64,000 nucleotides of DNA from Castor canadensis (lineage: Eukaryota > Chordata > Mammalia > Rodentia > Castoridae): assembly GCF_047511655.1 (NCBI RefSeq), contig NC_133397.1:41988001-42052000 (forward strand), written 5' to 3'. A program made the position numbers and the translations under genes. How positions within the stretch are numbered: position 1 is the stretch's first letter; each line of letters starts with the position of its first letter. The notes beneath the pieces were generated by a model. It did not search any database. It had not been told where the DNA came from and saw only the letters and a program-made list of their open reading frames with translations. This document shows, piece by piece, positions 43,192-54,800 of this stretch.

Positions 43192-46100
43192 CTAATGTCC
43201 ACATATGAGGGAGAACATATGATTTTTGGTCTTTTGGGCCAGGCTAACCTCACTCAGAATGATGTTCTCCAATTCCATCCATTTACCAGCGAATGATAAC
43301 ATTTCATTCTTCTTCATAGCTGCATAAAATTCCATTGTGTATAGATACCACATTTTCTTGATCCATTCATCAGTAGTGGGGCATCTTGGCTGTTTCCATA
43401 ACTTGGCTATTGTGAATAGTGCTGCAATAAACATGGGTGGGCAGGTGCCTCTGGAGTAACCTGTGTCACAGTACTATTGGGTATATCCCCAAGAGTGGTA
43501 TTGCTGGATCAAATGGTAGATCAATGTTTAGCTTTCAATGTAGCCTCCAAATGTCTTTCCAGAGTGGTTGTACTAGTTTACATTCCCACCAACAGTGTAA
43601 GAGGGTTCCTTTTCCCCCGCATCCTCACCAACACCTGTTGTTGGTGGTGTTGCTAATGATGGCTATTCTAACAGGGGTGAGGTGGAATCTCAGTATGGTA
43701 TTAATTTGCATTTCCTTTATTGCTCGAGATGGTGAGCATTTTTTCATGTGTTTTTTGGCCATTTGAATTTCTTCTTTTGAGAAAGTTCTGTTTAGTTCAC
43801 TTGCCCATTTCTTTATTGGTTCATTAGTTTTGGGAGAATTTAGTTTTTTAAGTTCCCTATATATTCTGGTTATCAGTCCTTTGTCTGATGTGTAGCTGGC
43901 AAATATTTTCTCCTACTCTGTGAGTGTTCTGTTCAGTTTAGAGACCACTTCTTTTGATGAACGGAAGCTTTTTAGTTTTATGAGGTCCCATTTATCTATG
44001 CTATCTGTAAGTTGCTGTGCTTCTGGGGTTCCGTTAAGAAAGTTCTTACCTATACCTACTAACTCCAGAGTATTTCCTACTCTTTCCTATATCAACTTTA
44101 GAGTTTGGAGTCTGATATTAAGATCCTTGATCCATTTTGAATTAATATTGATATAGGGTGATATACATGGATCTAGTTTCAGGTTTTTGCAGACTGCTAA
44201 CCAGTTTTCCCAGCAGTTTTTGTTGAAGAAGCTGCTATTTCTCCATCGTATATTTTTAGCACCTTTGTCAAAGACAAGTTAGTTATAGTTGTGTGGCCTC
44301 ATATCTGGGTCCTCTATTCTGTTCCACAGGTCTTCATGTCTGTTTTTGTGCCAGTACCATGCTGTTTTTATTTTATTGCTTTGTAATATAGTTTGAAGTC
44401 AAGTATCGTGATACCTCCAGCATTGCTCTTTTGACTGAGTATTGCCTTGGCTATTCATGGCCTCTTGTGTTTCCATATAAATTTAACAGTAGATTTTTCA
44501 ATCTCTTTAATGAATGTCATTGGAATTTTGATGGGAATTGCATTAAACATGTAGATTACTTTTGGGAGTATAGACATTTTTACGATGTTGATTCTACCAA
44601 TCCATGAGCATGGGAGATCTCTCCACTTTCTATAGTCTTCCCCAATCTCTTCCTTCAGAAGTTTATAGTTTTCCTTGTACATGTCTTTCACATCTTTAGT
44701 TAGGTTTACACCTAGGTATTTGATTTTTTTTGAGGCTATTGTAAATGGAATTGTTTTCATATATTCGTTCTCAGTTTGTTTATTATTAGTGTATAGAAAT
44801 GCTAATGGTTTTTCTATGTTGATTTTATATCCTGCTACCTTGCTATAGCTATTGATGGTGTTAGGAACTTTTGAGTAGAGTTTTTTGGGTCTTAAGGTAT
44901 AGGATCATGTCATCTGCAAATAGGGATATTTTGACAGTTTCTTTACCTATTTGTATTCCTTTTATTCCTTCTTCTTGCCTAATTGCTCTGGCTAGGAATT
45001 CTAGTACTATGTTGAATAGGAGTGGAGATAGTTGGCATCCTTGTCTAGTTCCTGATTTTAGAGGGAATGGTTTCAGTTTTTCTCTGTTAAGTATAATGCT
45101 GGCTGTAGGTTTGTTATCTATAGCTTTTATAATGTTGAGGTACTTTCCTTCTATTCCTAGTTTTCTTAGAGCTTTTATCATGAAATGGTGTTGGATCTTA
45201 TCGAAGGCTTTTTCTGCATCTATTGATATGATCATGTGTTTTTTGTCTTTGCTTCTGTTAATGTGGTTTATTACATTTCTTGATTTTCATATGTTGAGCC
45301 ACCCCTGCATTCCTGGGATGAAGCCTACTTGGTCATGGTGAATGATCTTTTTGATGTGTTGTTGAATTCGGTTTGCCATTATTTTATTGAGGATTTTTGC
45401 ACCAATGTTCATTAAGGAGATTGGCCTATAGTTCTCCTTTTTGGAGGTGTCTTTGCCTGGTTTTGGGATAAGTGTAATACTGGCTTCATAAAATGTGTTA
45501 GGCAGTTTTCCTTCCCTTTCTATTTCATGGAACAGTTTAAGGAGGGTTGGTATCAGTTCTTCTTTAAAGGTCTGATAGAATTCAGCAGAGAATCCATCAG
45601 GTCCTGGACTTTTCTTTTTGGGGAGACTCCTGATTGCTGCTTCAATTTCATTTTGTGTTATAGATCTATTCAGATGATTAATTTCCTTTTGGTTCAGTTT
45701 TGGATGATCATAAGTATCTAGAAATCTGTCATTTCTTTAAGATTTTCAAATTTATTTGAATATAGGTTCTTGAAGTAGTCTCTGATGATTTCCTGGACTT
45801 CCATGGTGTTTGTTATTATCTCCCCTTTTGCATTCCTGATTCCACTAATTTGGTTTTTTTCTCACCTCATTTTAAGCAAGTTTGCCAGAGATCTGTCGAT
45901 CTTGTTTATTTTTTTCAAGGAACCAACTTTTTGTTTCATTGATTCTCTGTATGGTTTTTTATTTTTTGGTTTCTATTTCATTGATTTCAGCTCTTATTTT
46001 TATTATTTCTCTCCTTCTATTTGTTTTGGGATTTGCTTGTTCTTGTTTTTCTAGGAGTTTGAGATGTATCATTAGGTCATTGATTTGGGATCTTTCAGTC

Positions 46101-47023
46101 TTTTTAATATATGCACTCATGGCTATAAACTTTCCTCTCAGGACTGCCTTAGCTGTGTCCCATAGGTTCTGGTAGGTTGTGTTTTCATTTTCATTGACAT
46201 CCAGGAAATTTTAAATTTCATCTTTTATTTAATCAATGACCCATTGTTCATTAAGTAATGAGTTATTCATTTTCCAGCTGTTTGTATGTTTTTTGTCTAT
46301 ATTTTTGTTGTTGAGTTCTAGTTTTATTGCATTGTGATCAGATAGAATGCACGGTATAATTTCTATTTTCTTATATTTGCTGAGGCTTGCTTTGTGTCCT
46401 AGGATATGATCTATTTTGGAGAAGGTTCCATGGGCTGCTGAGAAGAATGTATATTGTGTAGAAGTTGGATGAAATGTTCTGTAGACATCAAGTAGGTCCA
46501 TTTGATCTATGGTATATTTTAGACCTAGGATTTCTTTATTGATTTTTTTGTTTGGATGACCTATGTATTGATGATAATGGTGTGTTAAAGTCTCCCACAA
46601 CCTCTGTGTTGGCGTTAATATATGTTTTTAGATCTTTCAGGGTATGTTTGATGAAATTGGGTGCGTTGACATTGGGTGCATATAGGTTGATAATTGTTAT
46701 TTCCTTTGTTCTATTTCCCCTTTTATTAGTATGGAATGTTCTTCTTTATCTCGTTTGGTCAGTGTAGGTTTGAAGTCCACTTTGTCAGAGATACGTATTG
46801 CTACTCCTGCCTGTTTTGGGGGGCCATTGGCTTGGTAAATCTTCTTCCAGCCTTTCATCCTAAGCCTATGCTTATTTCTGTCGGTGAGATGGGTCTCCTG
46901 TAAGTAACAAATTGTTGGATCTTCCTTTTTAATCCATTTCATCAAATGGTGCCTTTTGATGGGGGTATTAAGTCCATTAACATTAAGTGTTAGTACTGAT
47001 AGGTATGTGGTGATTCCTGTCAT
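43192..47023 (-). pseudogene. L1 ORF2 (endonuclease and reverse transcriptase), broken
   Basis: Would encode about 1,277 codons, close to the usual L1 ORF2 length. Starts at 47,023. The apurinic endonuclease shows LTLNVNGLN and LQETHL near 46,990-46,895, and SDHNAIKLEL near 46,300. Reverse transcriptase has [12 protein letters not shown] near 45,225 and the catalytic FADD at 44,909-44,920. The C-terminal part (ending MFSLICGH, stop at 43,192-43,194) keeps the WYLYTMEFYAAMKKNE segment. Stops and frameshifts are scattered throughout, first at about 46,699. Several + strand open frames in the region (45.8-46.2 kb) are shadows. Confidence 0.93.
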
Positions 47024-47080
47024 TTGGTTGTCTTAGTTCTTTGAAGGTTTGATTGTGTGTACCTAAGTTGAGGTTACTCT

Positions 47081-48159
47081 CTACTGTCTTGCTTTTTCTT
47101 TTCCTGTAGTTTGGTCTGCCTGCCCTTTCATGGTTTGTTGGGTTTCACTTTCTGTGTGTAGAATCCCTTGAAGAATCTTTTGCAGTGGTGGCTTTGTGGT
47201 CACATATTGTTTTAGTTTATGGTTATCATGGAAGATTTTTATTGCTCCATCTATTTTGAATGATAGTTTTGCTGGATAGAGTATCCTGGGGTTGAAGTTA
47301 TTTTCATTCAGTGCCTGGAAGATCTCACCCCAAGCTCTTCTTGCTTTTAATGTTTCTGTTGAGAAGTCTGCTGTGATTTTGATGGGTTTACCTTTGTAAG
47401 TTAGTTGTTTTTCTCTCTTACAGCCTTCAATATTCTTTCCGTAGTTTCTGTACTTGTTGTTTTAATAATGATATGCCATGGGGTAGTTCTATTTTGATTT
47501 GGTCTGTTTGGTGTTCTGGAGGCCTCTTGCATCTGTATGGGAATATATTTCTCTACATTTGGGAAATTTTCCATTGTTATGTTGTTGCATATATTATGCA
47601 TTCCCTTCGCTTGCACCTCTTCTCCTTCAATGCCCATGATTCTCAGGTTTGGTCTTTTGTTGGAGTCAGTGAGTTCTTGCATTTTCTTTTCACAGGTCTT
47701 GAGTTGTTTAATTAATAGTTCTTTGGTTTTTCCTTTAATCACCATTTCATCTTTGAGTTCTGAGATTCTGTCTTCTGTTTGTTCTATTCTGCTGGATTGG
47801 CCTTCCATTTTGTTTTGCAATTCTCTTTCATTTTTTTTTCTGAGGTTTTCCATATCCTGAGTCCTTTCCTCTTTAATGTTGTTTATTTTTGTCCTGAGTT
47901 CATTTATCTCTTTATTAATTGTGTTCTTTGTTTCACTTTAGTGTTTATATAGTGCTTCTATGGTTTCTTTTATTTCTTCTTGTGCTTTTTCAAATTCTCT
48001 ACTTTTGTCATCTTTGAATTTCTTGAGTGTCTCCTGTACATTTTGGTTGACCATATCTAGTATCATCTCTATAAAATTCTCATTGATTACCTGTAGTATT
48101 TCTTATTTTAGATTTTTCTTGTGGGCTTCATTGGGTTCTTTTGCATAGTTTATCTTCAT
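47081..48159 (-). pseudogene. L1 ORF1 (RNA-binding coiled-coil protein), broken
   Basis: ATG at 48,159 and stop at 47,081-47,083 give about 359 codons including breaks. The N-terminal half is a charged helix rich in K and E, with heptad-like segments, as in the L1 ORF1p coiled coil. The middle has RRM-type words (NLRIMGIEGEE near 47,640) and the end has the ILYPAKLSFKIDGAIKIF segment of the C-terminal domain. TAA codons are at 48,103-48,105 and 47,938-47,940, and a one-base shift occurs near 47,405 in an A-run. The 150-codon piece at 47,401-47,853 is the longest surviving part. Confidence 0.92.
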
Positions 48160-49630
48160 TTTTTGGAGTCTGGGTCTGAGCATCTGTTTTCTTCATTCCC
48201 CTCTGGTTCCTGTACTAATTTTTTGCTGTGGGGAAGCTGATTTCCCTGTTTTTTCTGTCTTCCTGTCATTTCCCTTGGTGTTGTTATTGTCCCTGTACTG
48301 TGTGCAATTAAGTATTTTCTAGCTTGTAATAATAACCATGGTGATATTTAGAATGGAAGGGAGAGAGGAGATGGAAAGAAAAGAAGTTAAAGAAAAGGAG
48401 AAAAACAAATAAACAAGTAGAAAAAAACCAAAACAAACAATCAACAAAAAAAGTTTCAAGGATATAAACAGTGACAAATAGTGTAGTAATCAACAGTAAG
48501 CTGAACAGGCATTAGAGAGACAAGAGAGAGGATTTAAAATAATATATATATATTTTATATAAAAACTCCAAGTTCAAATGCAATAAAGTTTCAGTCTTAA
48601 TAATTTTGGTGTTTGTCCCTCAGCCTCCAATCCTGGAGATGGTGTCTCAGAAGTAGTTCTATTGTCTCATCAAAGGGGAACAAAAACTAAACAAAATAAA
48701 ACAAAACAGCACAAAACAAAAAAAAACCCCACAAAGTGTCCCAAGTTCAAATGCAATACAGTTTCAGTAAATTTTTCAGCATGCAGGTGTAGTTTGGTTA
48801 TTGTCTCATCAAAGGAAGAGAGAAAAAAAAGAGTCTGGAGACAGTTTTGTGAATGGCTATCTGAGGCTGCGGCTCACCTGCCCGCTGCTGTCAGCCTGCT
48901 GTTGCTGGAGGCTTTATTTATGCAGATCTCAGGAGTGAGCTTAACACTCACCTGGCCCCACAGGCTTTGTTTACTCAGAGTTCTCCTGTGCGGGAGCCTC
49001 TGCTATAAGCTTTCCCCTTTCCAAGCACACTGGGGGAGGTGGCACTGCACCAGCTTTCTCAGGCCTGTGTGTTTATTTACAGTTCATGTGGGAAGTGGGT
49101 CTTCCCCCCTCTCCTGTGCAGTTTTCCTCCCCGCCACTTTCACAAGCTTTCCCGCTCCTGATTGCTGGGCATGCGTCCCCGCTCCTGCTTTCTCTAGCTG
49201 GCTTGTGAGGGATTTCCCCTTCCCCCCCCTTCAGCACCTAGGGCACCCCACCCTCTTTGCTCGTGTCTTTTTTGTTGTTATTCAGTTTCTCTTTTTTCCC
49301 TGGGTGAGAGTCGGTCTGTCCAGAGGGCTATGCTGATCTGGCCCAGGGTTGTCTGTGGGAGTACCGCGTGCTGCTTAGCTCACCTTGTGATCCACATCTT
49401 CCCAAGCCATCTGGGCACAGGCATCTGGTGGCATGGGGGCCCTCTTGGTTTCTCCATTTAACGTGAAGTGGAGATGCTATGCACAGGCTGGAGGTGTGGA
49501 GGAGTTAAAGTTTTGCCTCTTCTCGGTGGTTTCTCCTGTAAGGTGTATCTCCAGCATCTCTCCAAGATTTTACTTTAGGAGGCACGCTTTCTGCTTCCTC
49601 TCTCTAGCTGCCATCTTGGAAACCTCTCTT
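48160..49630 (-). promoter_or_regulatory. L1 5'UTR
   Basis: About 1.47 kb upstream of ORF1. The distal part (48.85-49.62 kb) is GC-richer; the edge carries the YY1-like CCAAGATGG on the minus strand at about 49,612-49,620. The part next to ORF1 is A-rich on the + strand (48.36-48.73 kb) and contains two degenerate copies of a module: 'agttcaaatgcaata' at 48,571 and 48,744, 'attgtctcatcaaagg' at 48,661 and 48,800. Confidence 0.8.
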
Positions 49631-50340
49631 TGAGCTCTTTTATAGGTGCTTTGTGCTCATGTTTAATAAAGGAAGTTGCTTTATGAAATATTTTAAATTT
49701 CCATCACAATTTTTACTTTCTCCATGGCAAGACTATTGTGTTCTTTATTGCCATTTGCTTTTATTGATCCTTTCCTCATGTTTTAACTCTTATACTATAT
49801 ATTTGTGTAAATTTTATGCTGTTTTATTTCTTAAATTATTATAAAAGAGGTTAATTTTTTTTACCCACTAAATGTGTAGAGGAGTCAAAGCTATTTATAT
49901 TAGTTGAATTTTTTACTGGTTCAGGTTTTAGCTGTGCATGCACTTGACTTCACACAGAGCAAATAAGCAGATCTGCTGCTTTTAAAATAAAATATTTTAA
50001 ATTTTTAAAATTTAAAATTTAAAATTTTAAGTAAATTTTATTTATTTACTATTATTTTTAAATGCATTTCTTTCTTTTCATCTGATGCTGTAGCTAGATG
50101 GCATGTGTCTCCTGATATCAAGTGTATATTCCCAGCTTGGATATCTCTGTTGTTTCTATTACAAACTAAAATTTGCATCACAAGTAGTGCCCCTCACTTT
50201 TAAGGAACACTTTTTGGAAGCTGCAGTTGACTTTTGTCTAGAATCTTTTTTCCAAGTTCCTTCCTATATGTTTCCTTCTTAACTACAACTGTTGTATGCA
50301 GCTGTTGCATTTTTTTTTTTTGGTGGTGGGGGGAGCAAGA
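49631..50340. other. AT-rich non-coding, nothing recognised
   Basis: Includes an almost pure AT patch at 49,980-50,045 made of AAATTTT-type words. No named repeat. Confidence 0.45.
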
Positions 50341-50344
50341 TAAG

Positions 50345-50705
50345 TGTGGGTGTCTTGGTTCATTTGAACTTCTGTAACAAAATAATTGAGAATGGATAAT
50401 CTATAAATGATAGAAATTCACCTTTTACACTTCTGAAGGTTAGGAAGCCTGAGTTCAAGGATAAGTTTGGTGTCTGGTGAGGGCCTGGTCTGTGCTTTCA
50501 AGATAGTGCTTCAAAGTTGGGTATACACATGGTGAGAGGGCAAAAAAGCCCTAGTTATTTCCCTCTAGCCCAGTATATGGTTGCTAATCCCATTCACAAG
50601 CAGGGAATCCTCATGACCTAATCACCTCCTAAAGGTCCCACCCCTTAATACTATTGCATTGTACATTAAGTTTCAACATGAATTTTGGAAGGACACAATC
50701 AAACT
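50345..50705 (-). mobile_element. MaLR-type LTR
   Basis: Complement of the family seen at 22.2 kb: 'ttctgtaacaaaataattga', 'ggtgtctggtgagggcctgg', 'catgacctaatcacctccta', 'aaggtcccaccccttaatac', 'aacatgaattttggaaggac'. Nearly complete but diverged; subfamily not assigned. Confidence 0.75.
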
Positions 50706-51470
50706 ATAATAATAAAGATTTGAAATTTTAACCATCTCCCAACTGTGCTGAAAATGGACCTTGTCTTTTTTTTTCTCTTTGTTTTCACTACTTTTTGATA
50801 ATTTCACTACTTTCATATCATTTTTTTCAAGAAAATTAGAGGGAAATGTTGATTCTTTGCCAACAAGTTCAAATCAGCATTTGACAATTGTCTCATGATG
50901 GCATAGGGAGCAATGACATTTGGAAGTGACTAAGTCTCTCAACATGGCTGACTGAAAAGAAAGGAACCCACATATTTATGACTGTATTGCTTTCTCTCTC
51001 CCTTCTTCCTTCCCTTCCTTTCCCCCTTCTCTCCTTTTTTTAGGTTTCCAGTTATATATTTATAGAAAGATAATCCCCTAAATTTAAATAGATATATACA
51101 TATAAATATGAGCATATTTAATAAAATATAAACTCTTGGATCAGAAGGGGGCTTTTGGAAACCCCCATATCAACCCCCCTACCTAAGGATGAAGGACATG
51201 AGTCTGCTTTTTGAAATTATTAATTTTGGCCATGCTTGCAGCCATAAGACTGAAGTTGAGTGATTTACCCACTCAGAGGAAAAATTCCATATCCACTCTG
51301 AATGTTATATATTTCCAAATTTAGTGCTTCATGTTTTCTTGTTCTGTCTTTTGGCTAGTTCATTGGGGTAAAAGAATAGGCTCTTCAAGGTCAAGAAGTA
51401 AGATATGCTCAGTTTAAAAGGGGGTGTCATCTCTCTAAAAGCAAATGATGAGACAAAACTAACAGACTCT
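50706..51470. other. Non-coding, nothing recognised
   Basis: A pyrimidine-rich patch lies at 50,990-51,045. No coding signal. Confidence 0.4.
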
Positions 51471-51494
51471 GCCCAAAAGTCTCCTTCCTCAGCA

Positions 51495-51580
51495 GGATGC
51501 AGCCTAGCTGATTCAGACCAGGGGATTTAGATCTTTATGTCCACCATTCTGAGTGTCCTCTTTGGTTAGAAAGCCAGTGC
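51495..51580. repeat. Copy 1 of an 80-base diverged direct repeat
   Basis: Similar by eye (near three quarters identical) to 52,075-52,160: shared words are 'gctgat', 'agaccagg', 'atctttatgtccacc' against 'atctctatgtctacc', and 'ttctgagtgtcc' against 'tcctgagtatcc'. Origin unknown. Confidence 0.6.
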
Positions 51581-51981
51581 CTTTGCTGTCTCTCAACATA
51601 GTCAAGCATTTGATGCAAGGTTGAAGAACCCAATCAGAAGAAGATCAATTGGCCTTATCCCTCTAGCCTACCTGGTCATCTAGTCCCACTAGAAATCACC
51701 AGCCTAACTGAGACAGCTCAAAAAAGAGGGTAAGAGCCAGGAACAGCACAGCACCCAGTAGTGTAAGAAAATGGGTAAGGGTAAAAGAGCCCTGACCCAC
51801 AGTAAAGGCCCTGGCTTAGAAATTGGGATATCACCTGGGCCCAGCCCCCCAGCCTCAATGCCCAGACTCCCACCCAAATTTGAAAAGGGTGCAGATCATT
51901 GTCTTTCAACTGCCTGCATGCATGGATAAGATGGTCACAAGTTTCCACATACTCTCTCCTAAGCACCAACAGTTCAGTCAG

Positions 51982-52262
51982 TCACCAGAAGCCTTCCTGT
52001 CCAAGGTGACATTGCTCCTCTGCTGCCCCAAATCCCAGGCCTTCATGCTGATCTGCTTGACTTTTTTTTTTCCAGCCCAGCTGATATAGACCAGGAGACT
52101 TAGGATCTCTATGTCTACCATCCTGAGTATCCATCTTATTTGGAAAGCTGCTCCACCACCTCCTGGATGGGGGTTTCTTTCCACTGAACAAAAGTGAAAA
52201 ATCAGTGAGGAATGTAAGAGGTACCTCCTCAGCATGTTCCTCTTCCAACTCTTCATCTTCCC
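51982..52262 (-). pseudogene. Coding-like segment, second frame (unidentified)
   Basis: An open minus frame of about 90 codons, starting with an acidic stretch (EDEELEEEHAEE) and continuing to a TGA at 51,982. It begins where the longer open frame to its right ends, one base out of register, as expected for one old frame hit by a frameshift. No family recognised. Confidence 0.35.
52075..52160. repeat. Copy 2 of an 80-base diverged direct repeat
   Basis: See 51,495-51,580; the copies are about 580 bases apart. Confidence 0.6.
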
Positions 52263-52888
52263 TCGAGGCCAGAGAGGTACAATGGTGCGAAACTTGCTAG
52301 AAGATCCATCTCCTCCCTCAGAGTAAGGCTCTTCCCGGATTCAAGGAGTTTCCTAGCAGATGGAATGGAAAGAAAAGAAGGGTTTCCGTCTTCCCGGTAC
52401 CCAGCATCGTTCTCTCTTGAGAGTTCCTGGTCCATTACTGACCCTTCTTCTGAAAATGCCTCTCTATGATCAGGAACCTCTCCTTCTCTAGGTGGTCCTA
52501 GACCCTTTGGAGGGCCATGGCTTGGATCCAACCAGTGGGCTCTGTTTGGAGGCTGTGTGTACTTAGGACCCCAATGCTCTGCAAGGCAGCCGGGTATCAC
52601 TAGAAGCCTTCCCTGCTGAGTCCTTGAGTCCGGAGATTGAAAGTATTTCAGGGTCCATGGAGGGTCCTGAAGTCCTGAGGGAGGCACCACCACTGTGGTG
52701 GGCTGCAAATAGCCCTCTTTTTCCAGGGTGCTTCTGAGCATGACCCCAGGATTTCCTGAGGATTTTAGGTCACAGTCATCATGGTGAATTCTGATACCCA
52801 ACAGTGGTAATTCCTTCCACTGGAACAGCTTGGCCTGGGGCCAGAGGGGCTGTGGGAGCACCCCCGAGGCTCTGCCTCTAGGGCACAC
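52253..52888 (-). pseudogene. Unidentified coding-like segment, 211 codons
   Basis: The longest open frame outside viral or LINE sequence, from 52,888 down to a TGA at 52,253. It has no ATG at the start, so it is a fragment or an exon rather than a full gene. Composition is protein-like: proline-rich (VVVPPSGLQDPPW, LGPPREGEVP), with a charged serine-rich end (EEGSVMDQELSREND). It is followed without gap by a second open stretch in another frame (to 51,982). I do not recognise the family. It could be a decayed retrocopy, an old exon, or chance in a region of higher GC. Confidence 0.4.
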
Positions 52889-54405
52889 TCTGCTTGTGCA
52901 GAGAGGAATTTCTTATTCTGATCTATTCCTACACTTCTACTACCACATCAGTAGTCTTTCCTTTAAACATCTTAATTATTAGCTATAATGATCAGGTCTC
53001 AATTGTTTGTCTTTAGGAAAAAATGCTGTAACTTTTTGTTGTCAAATAGTACAAAATAGACTGCAAATCAGTGTTTGAGCTAGTATTTTGAGGCGAAATT
53101 GGGAAATAACGTTTAAATTTTTGTTATGCTTATTGGTAGTATGAAAATGAAGATAATTAAAATTTTTCCCTTTAATCAGCTTTTCTTATAAATCATCTTA
53201 GATCTGGCCTTACAAGAAAGATGAAAGTAATCTCTGGAGTGTAATTTTTTTTTTTAGAGGATTTGGAAGGTTCCCCTGGTCAAAAGCGTGTCCTCCATTG
53301 GCTTTTCTTCCTGCTTGACTTGACAAGAATAGCAATGATCTTTTTGGTCTACTTCTGAAGACCTCTTCTAAAATGCAGATTTCCCCAGGTAAAGCAATGC
53401 ACCAAGGACAAACTGAGCTGACTATGAGCCATTCTTCTGAGGATGTAATTCTCACAGCATTAATTTGAGAAAGAACTCCCTGAGACTGTTCTGGCTTTTC
53501 CCTGATAAGTGACAGCCACTTGATTTTAGACAAGGCTATCTATCCAAAATTTTAAGATATAAGCCAAAGTATGGCAATAAAGGTAGCAACCCACACCACA
53601 GATCTCAAGCACAACCTCCTTCTGCTAAGGTGATTGGTCAGAGCCTGAGTCTCTGATTAGGCCTCAAATGGTAGGGGTGTGGGGGGGAGGTTAATTATAC
53701 CTAAAATGATCAGACCTCAGTCTTTATCTTTTAAAAAATGAGCTCAGCTATTTCTTTCATTCCCAGTTGATAGTCATGAGTATCTTCACTGCAACATTTA
53801 GAATTAAGAGGAAAGAAGTAAATAGGAGACCCTTCTCTGACCTTGAACCCTTACTGAACTCAGCATTTAATGCACAAGCATGCTTGTGCAGCTAGAAGTA
53901 AAATAGTGCTGTTTTCCATCCCACATTTATTCTCTGTGAATATCTTCCTAGAACGCTGCTGGGAGGAAATGGAAGTAATTAACTGGGAAAGATTAGGGTA
54001 TTCTTTGACTCCTGACCATAACACCACCATAATAGCACTGGATATTTTAATCTTAACATTCAAAATAACGTCATTGGTATATTGTAAAGACCAAGGGGCA
54101 GGGAATACTCTGTAGGGATGGGGGAGGGAACCACCCGCTGAAAGAATGAAAGTTCTGGGACACAGGACAGTGAACTTAGGGAATGGAGCAGATAAATGTG
54201 AGGATGTGGGATGGGGGATTAGTGGTGGAGGCAGAGAATGGACTTTTTAAGGCTAGTGAATGATCAGGTGAAAGCATAACTATCATGCTGTAGCTAAATT
54301 GTTTACATCTCTTTAGTGCATTCCCACTGCTTGTTCTGAGGATGAAACTAAAAACTTTGGTCAGAAACCCCTGCCTGATGTGGACCTTGTCTCCTGTCAT
54401 GTCAC
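52889..54405. other. Non-coding, nothing recognised
   Basis: Short open frames without family features; a T-run near 53,247. Confidence 0.4.
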
Positions 54406-54409
54406 ACCT

Positions 54410-54800
54410 TATATTAGTTTTCTGCCATTGTAACAAATACATGAGCTCATCAACTACAAAGAGAAAAGGCTTATTTTGCCTTGCCATTTTCAGTGCATAG
54501 CTGGGTAGATCTATTGCATTTAGGCCTCTGGACTGTGAGCATGTGGGGTGGATGCAGGTAGCACATCATGGCAGGAGTGCCTGGTAGATCAAAACTATTT
54601 ACCTCATGACCAGGATGTAAAAGAGAGAAAGAAGAAGGGGCCAAGGCCCCACTATCCCCTTCAAGGTCACACTCCCAGTGACTGGAGTGACCTCTCAGCT
54701 CTGTCTCTTAGTTTCCACCATCTCCTAAATGTGTCAGTCTGAGTACTAAGTCTTTGATACATGGGCCTTTGGGGGGGCATCCCAAATCCAAACTATAACA
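54410..54800 (-). mobile_element. MaLR-type LTR
   Basis: 'ctgccattgtaacaaataca', 'gagaaaaggcttattttgcc', 'gcacatcatggcaggagtgc', 'gaagaaggggccaaggcccc', 'atgggcctttgggggggcat', 'ccaaatccaaactataaca': the usual order of an MT/ORR-related LTR in reverse orientation. Confidence 0.75.

Larger units (their letters stand above)
42678..49630 (-). mobile_element. Nearly full-length L1 (LINE-1), about 6.95 kb
   Basis: Autonomous non-LTR retrotransposon on the minus strand. From its 5' end (right): a promoter-like 5'UTR with a YY1-type CCAAGATGGC at the edge, ORF1, a 57-base gap, ORF2, a 3'UTR with a G-rich polypurine stretch, and an A-rich tail (complement at 42,678-42,720). Both ORFs have several stops, so this copy is dead. 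I could not find a convincing target-site duplication. Confidence 0.95.

Noticed and set aside
44871-45341. Long + strand open frames in the L1 (also 45,785-46,175, 47,473-47,860)
   Set aside because: They oppose ORF1 and ORF2, whose minus-strand frames show clear endonuclease, FADD and coiled-coil features.
42655-49660. Possible target-site duplication for the L1 (AGCTTATAG against AGCTCTTTTATAG)
   Set aside because: The match needs a four-base gap and is not flush with the ends, so I do not report it as a duplication.
52060-52075. T-run followed by CCAG, resembling a splice acceptor on the + strand
   Set aside because: No open + strand exon with a donor follows, and the run lies inside the minus-strand coding-like segment as an A-run.
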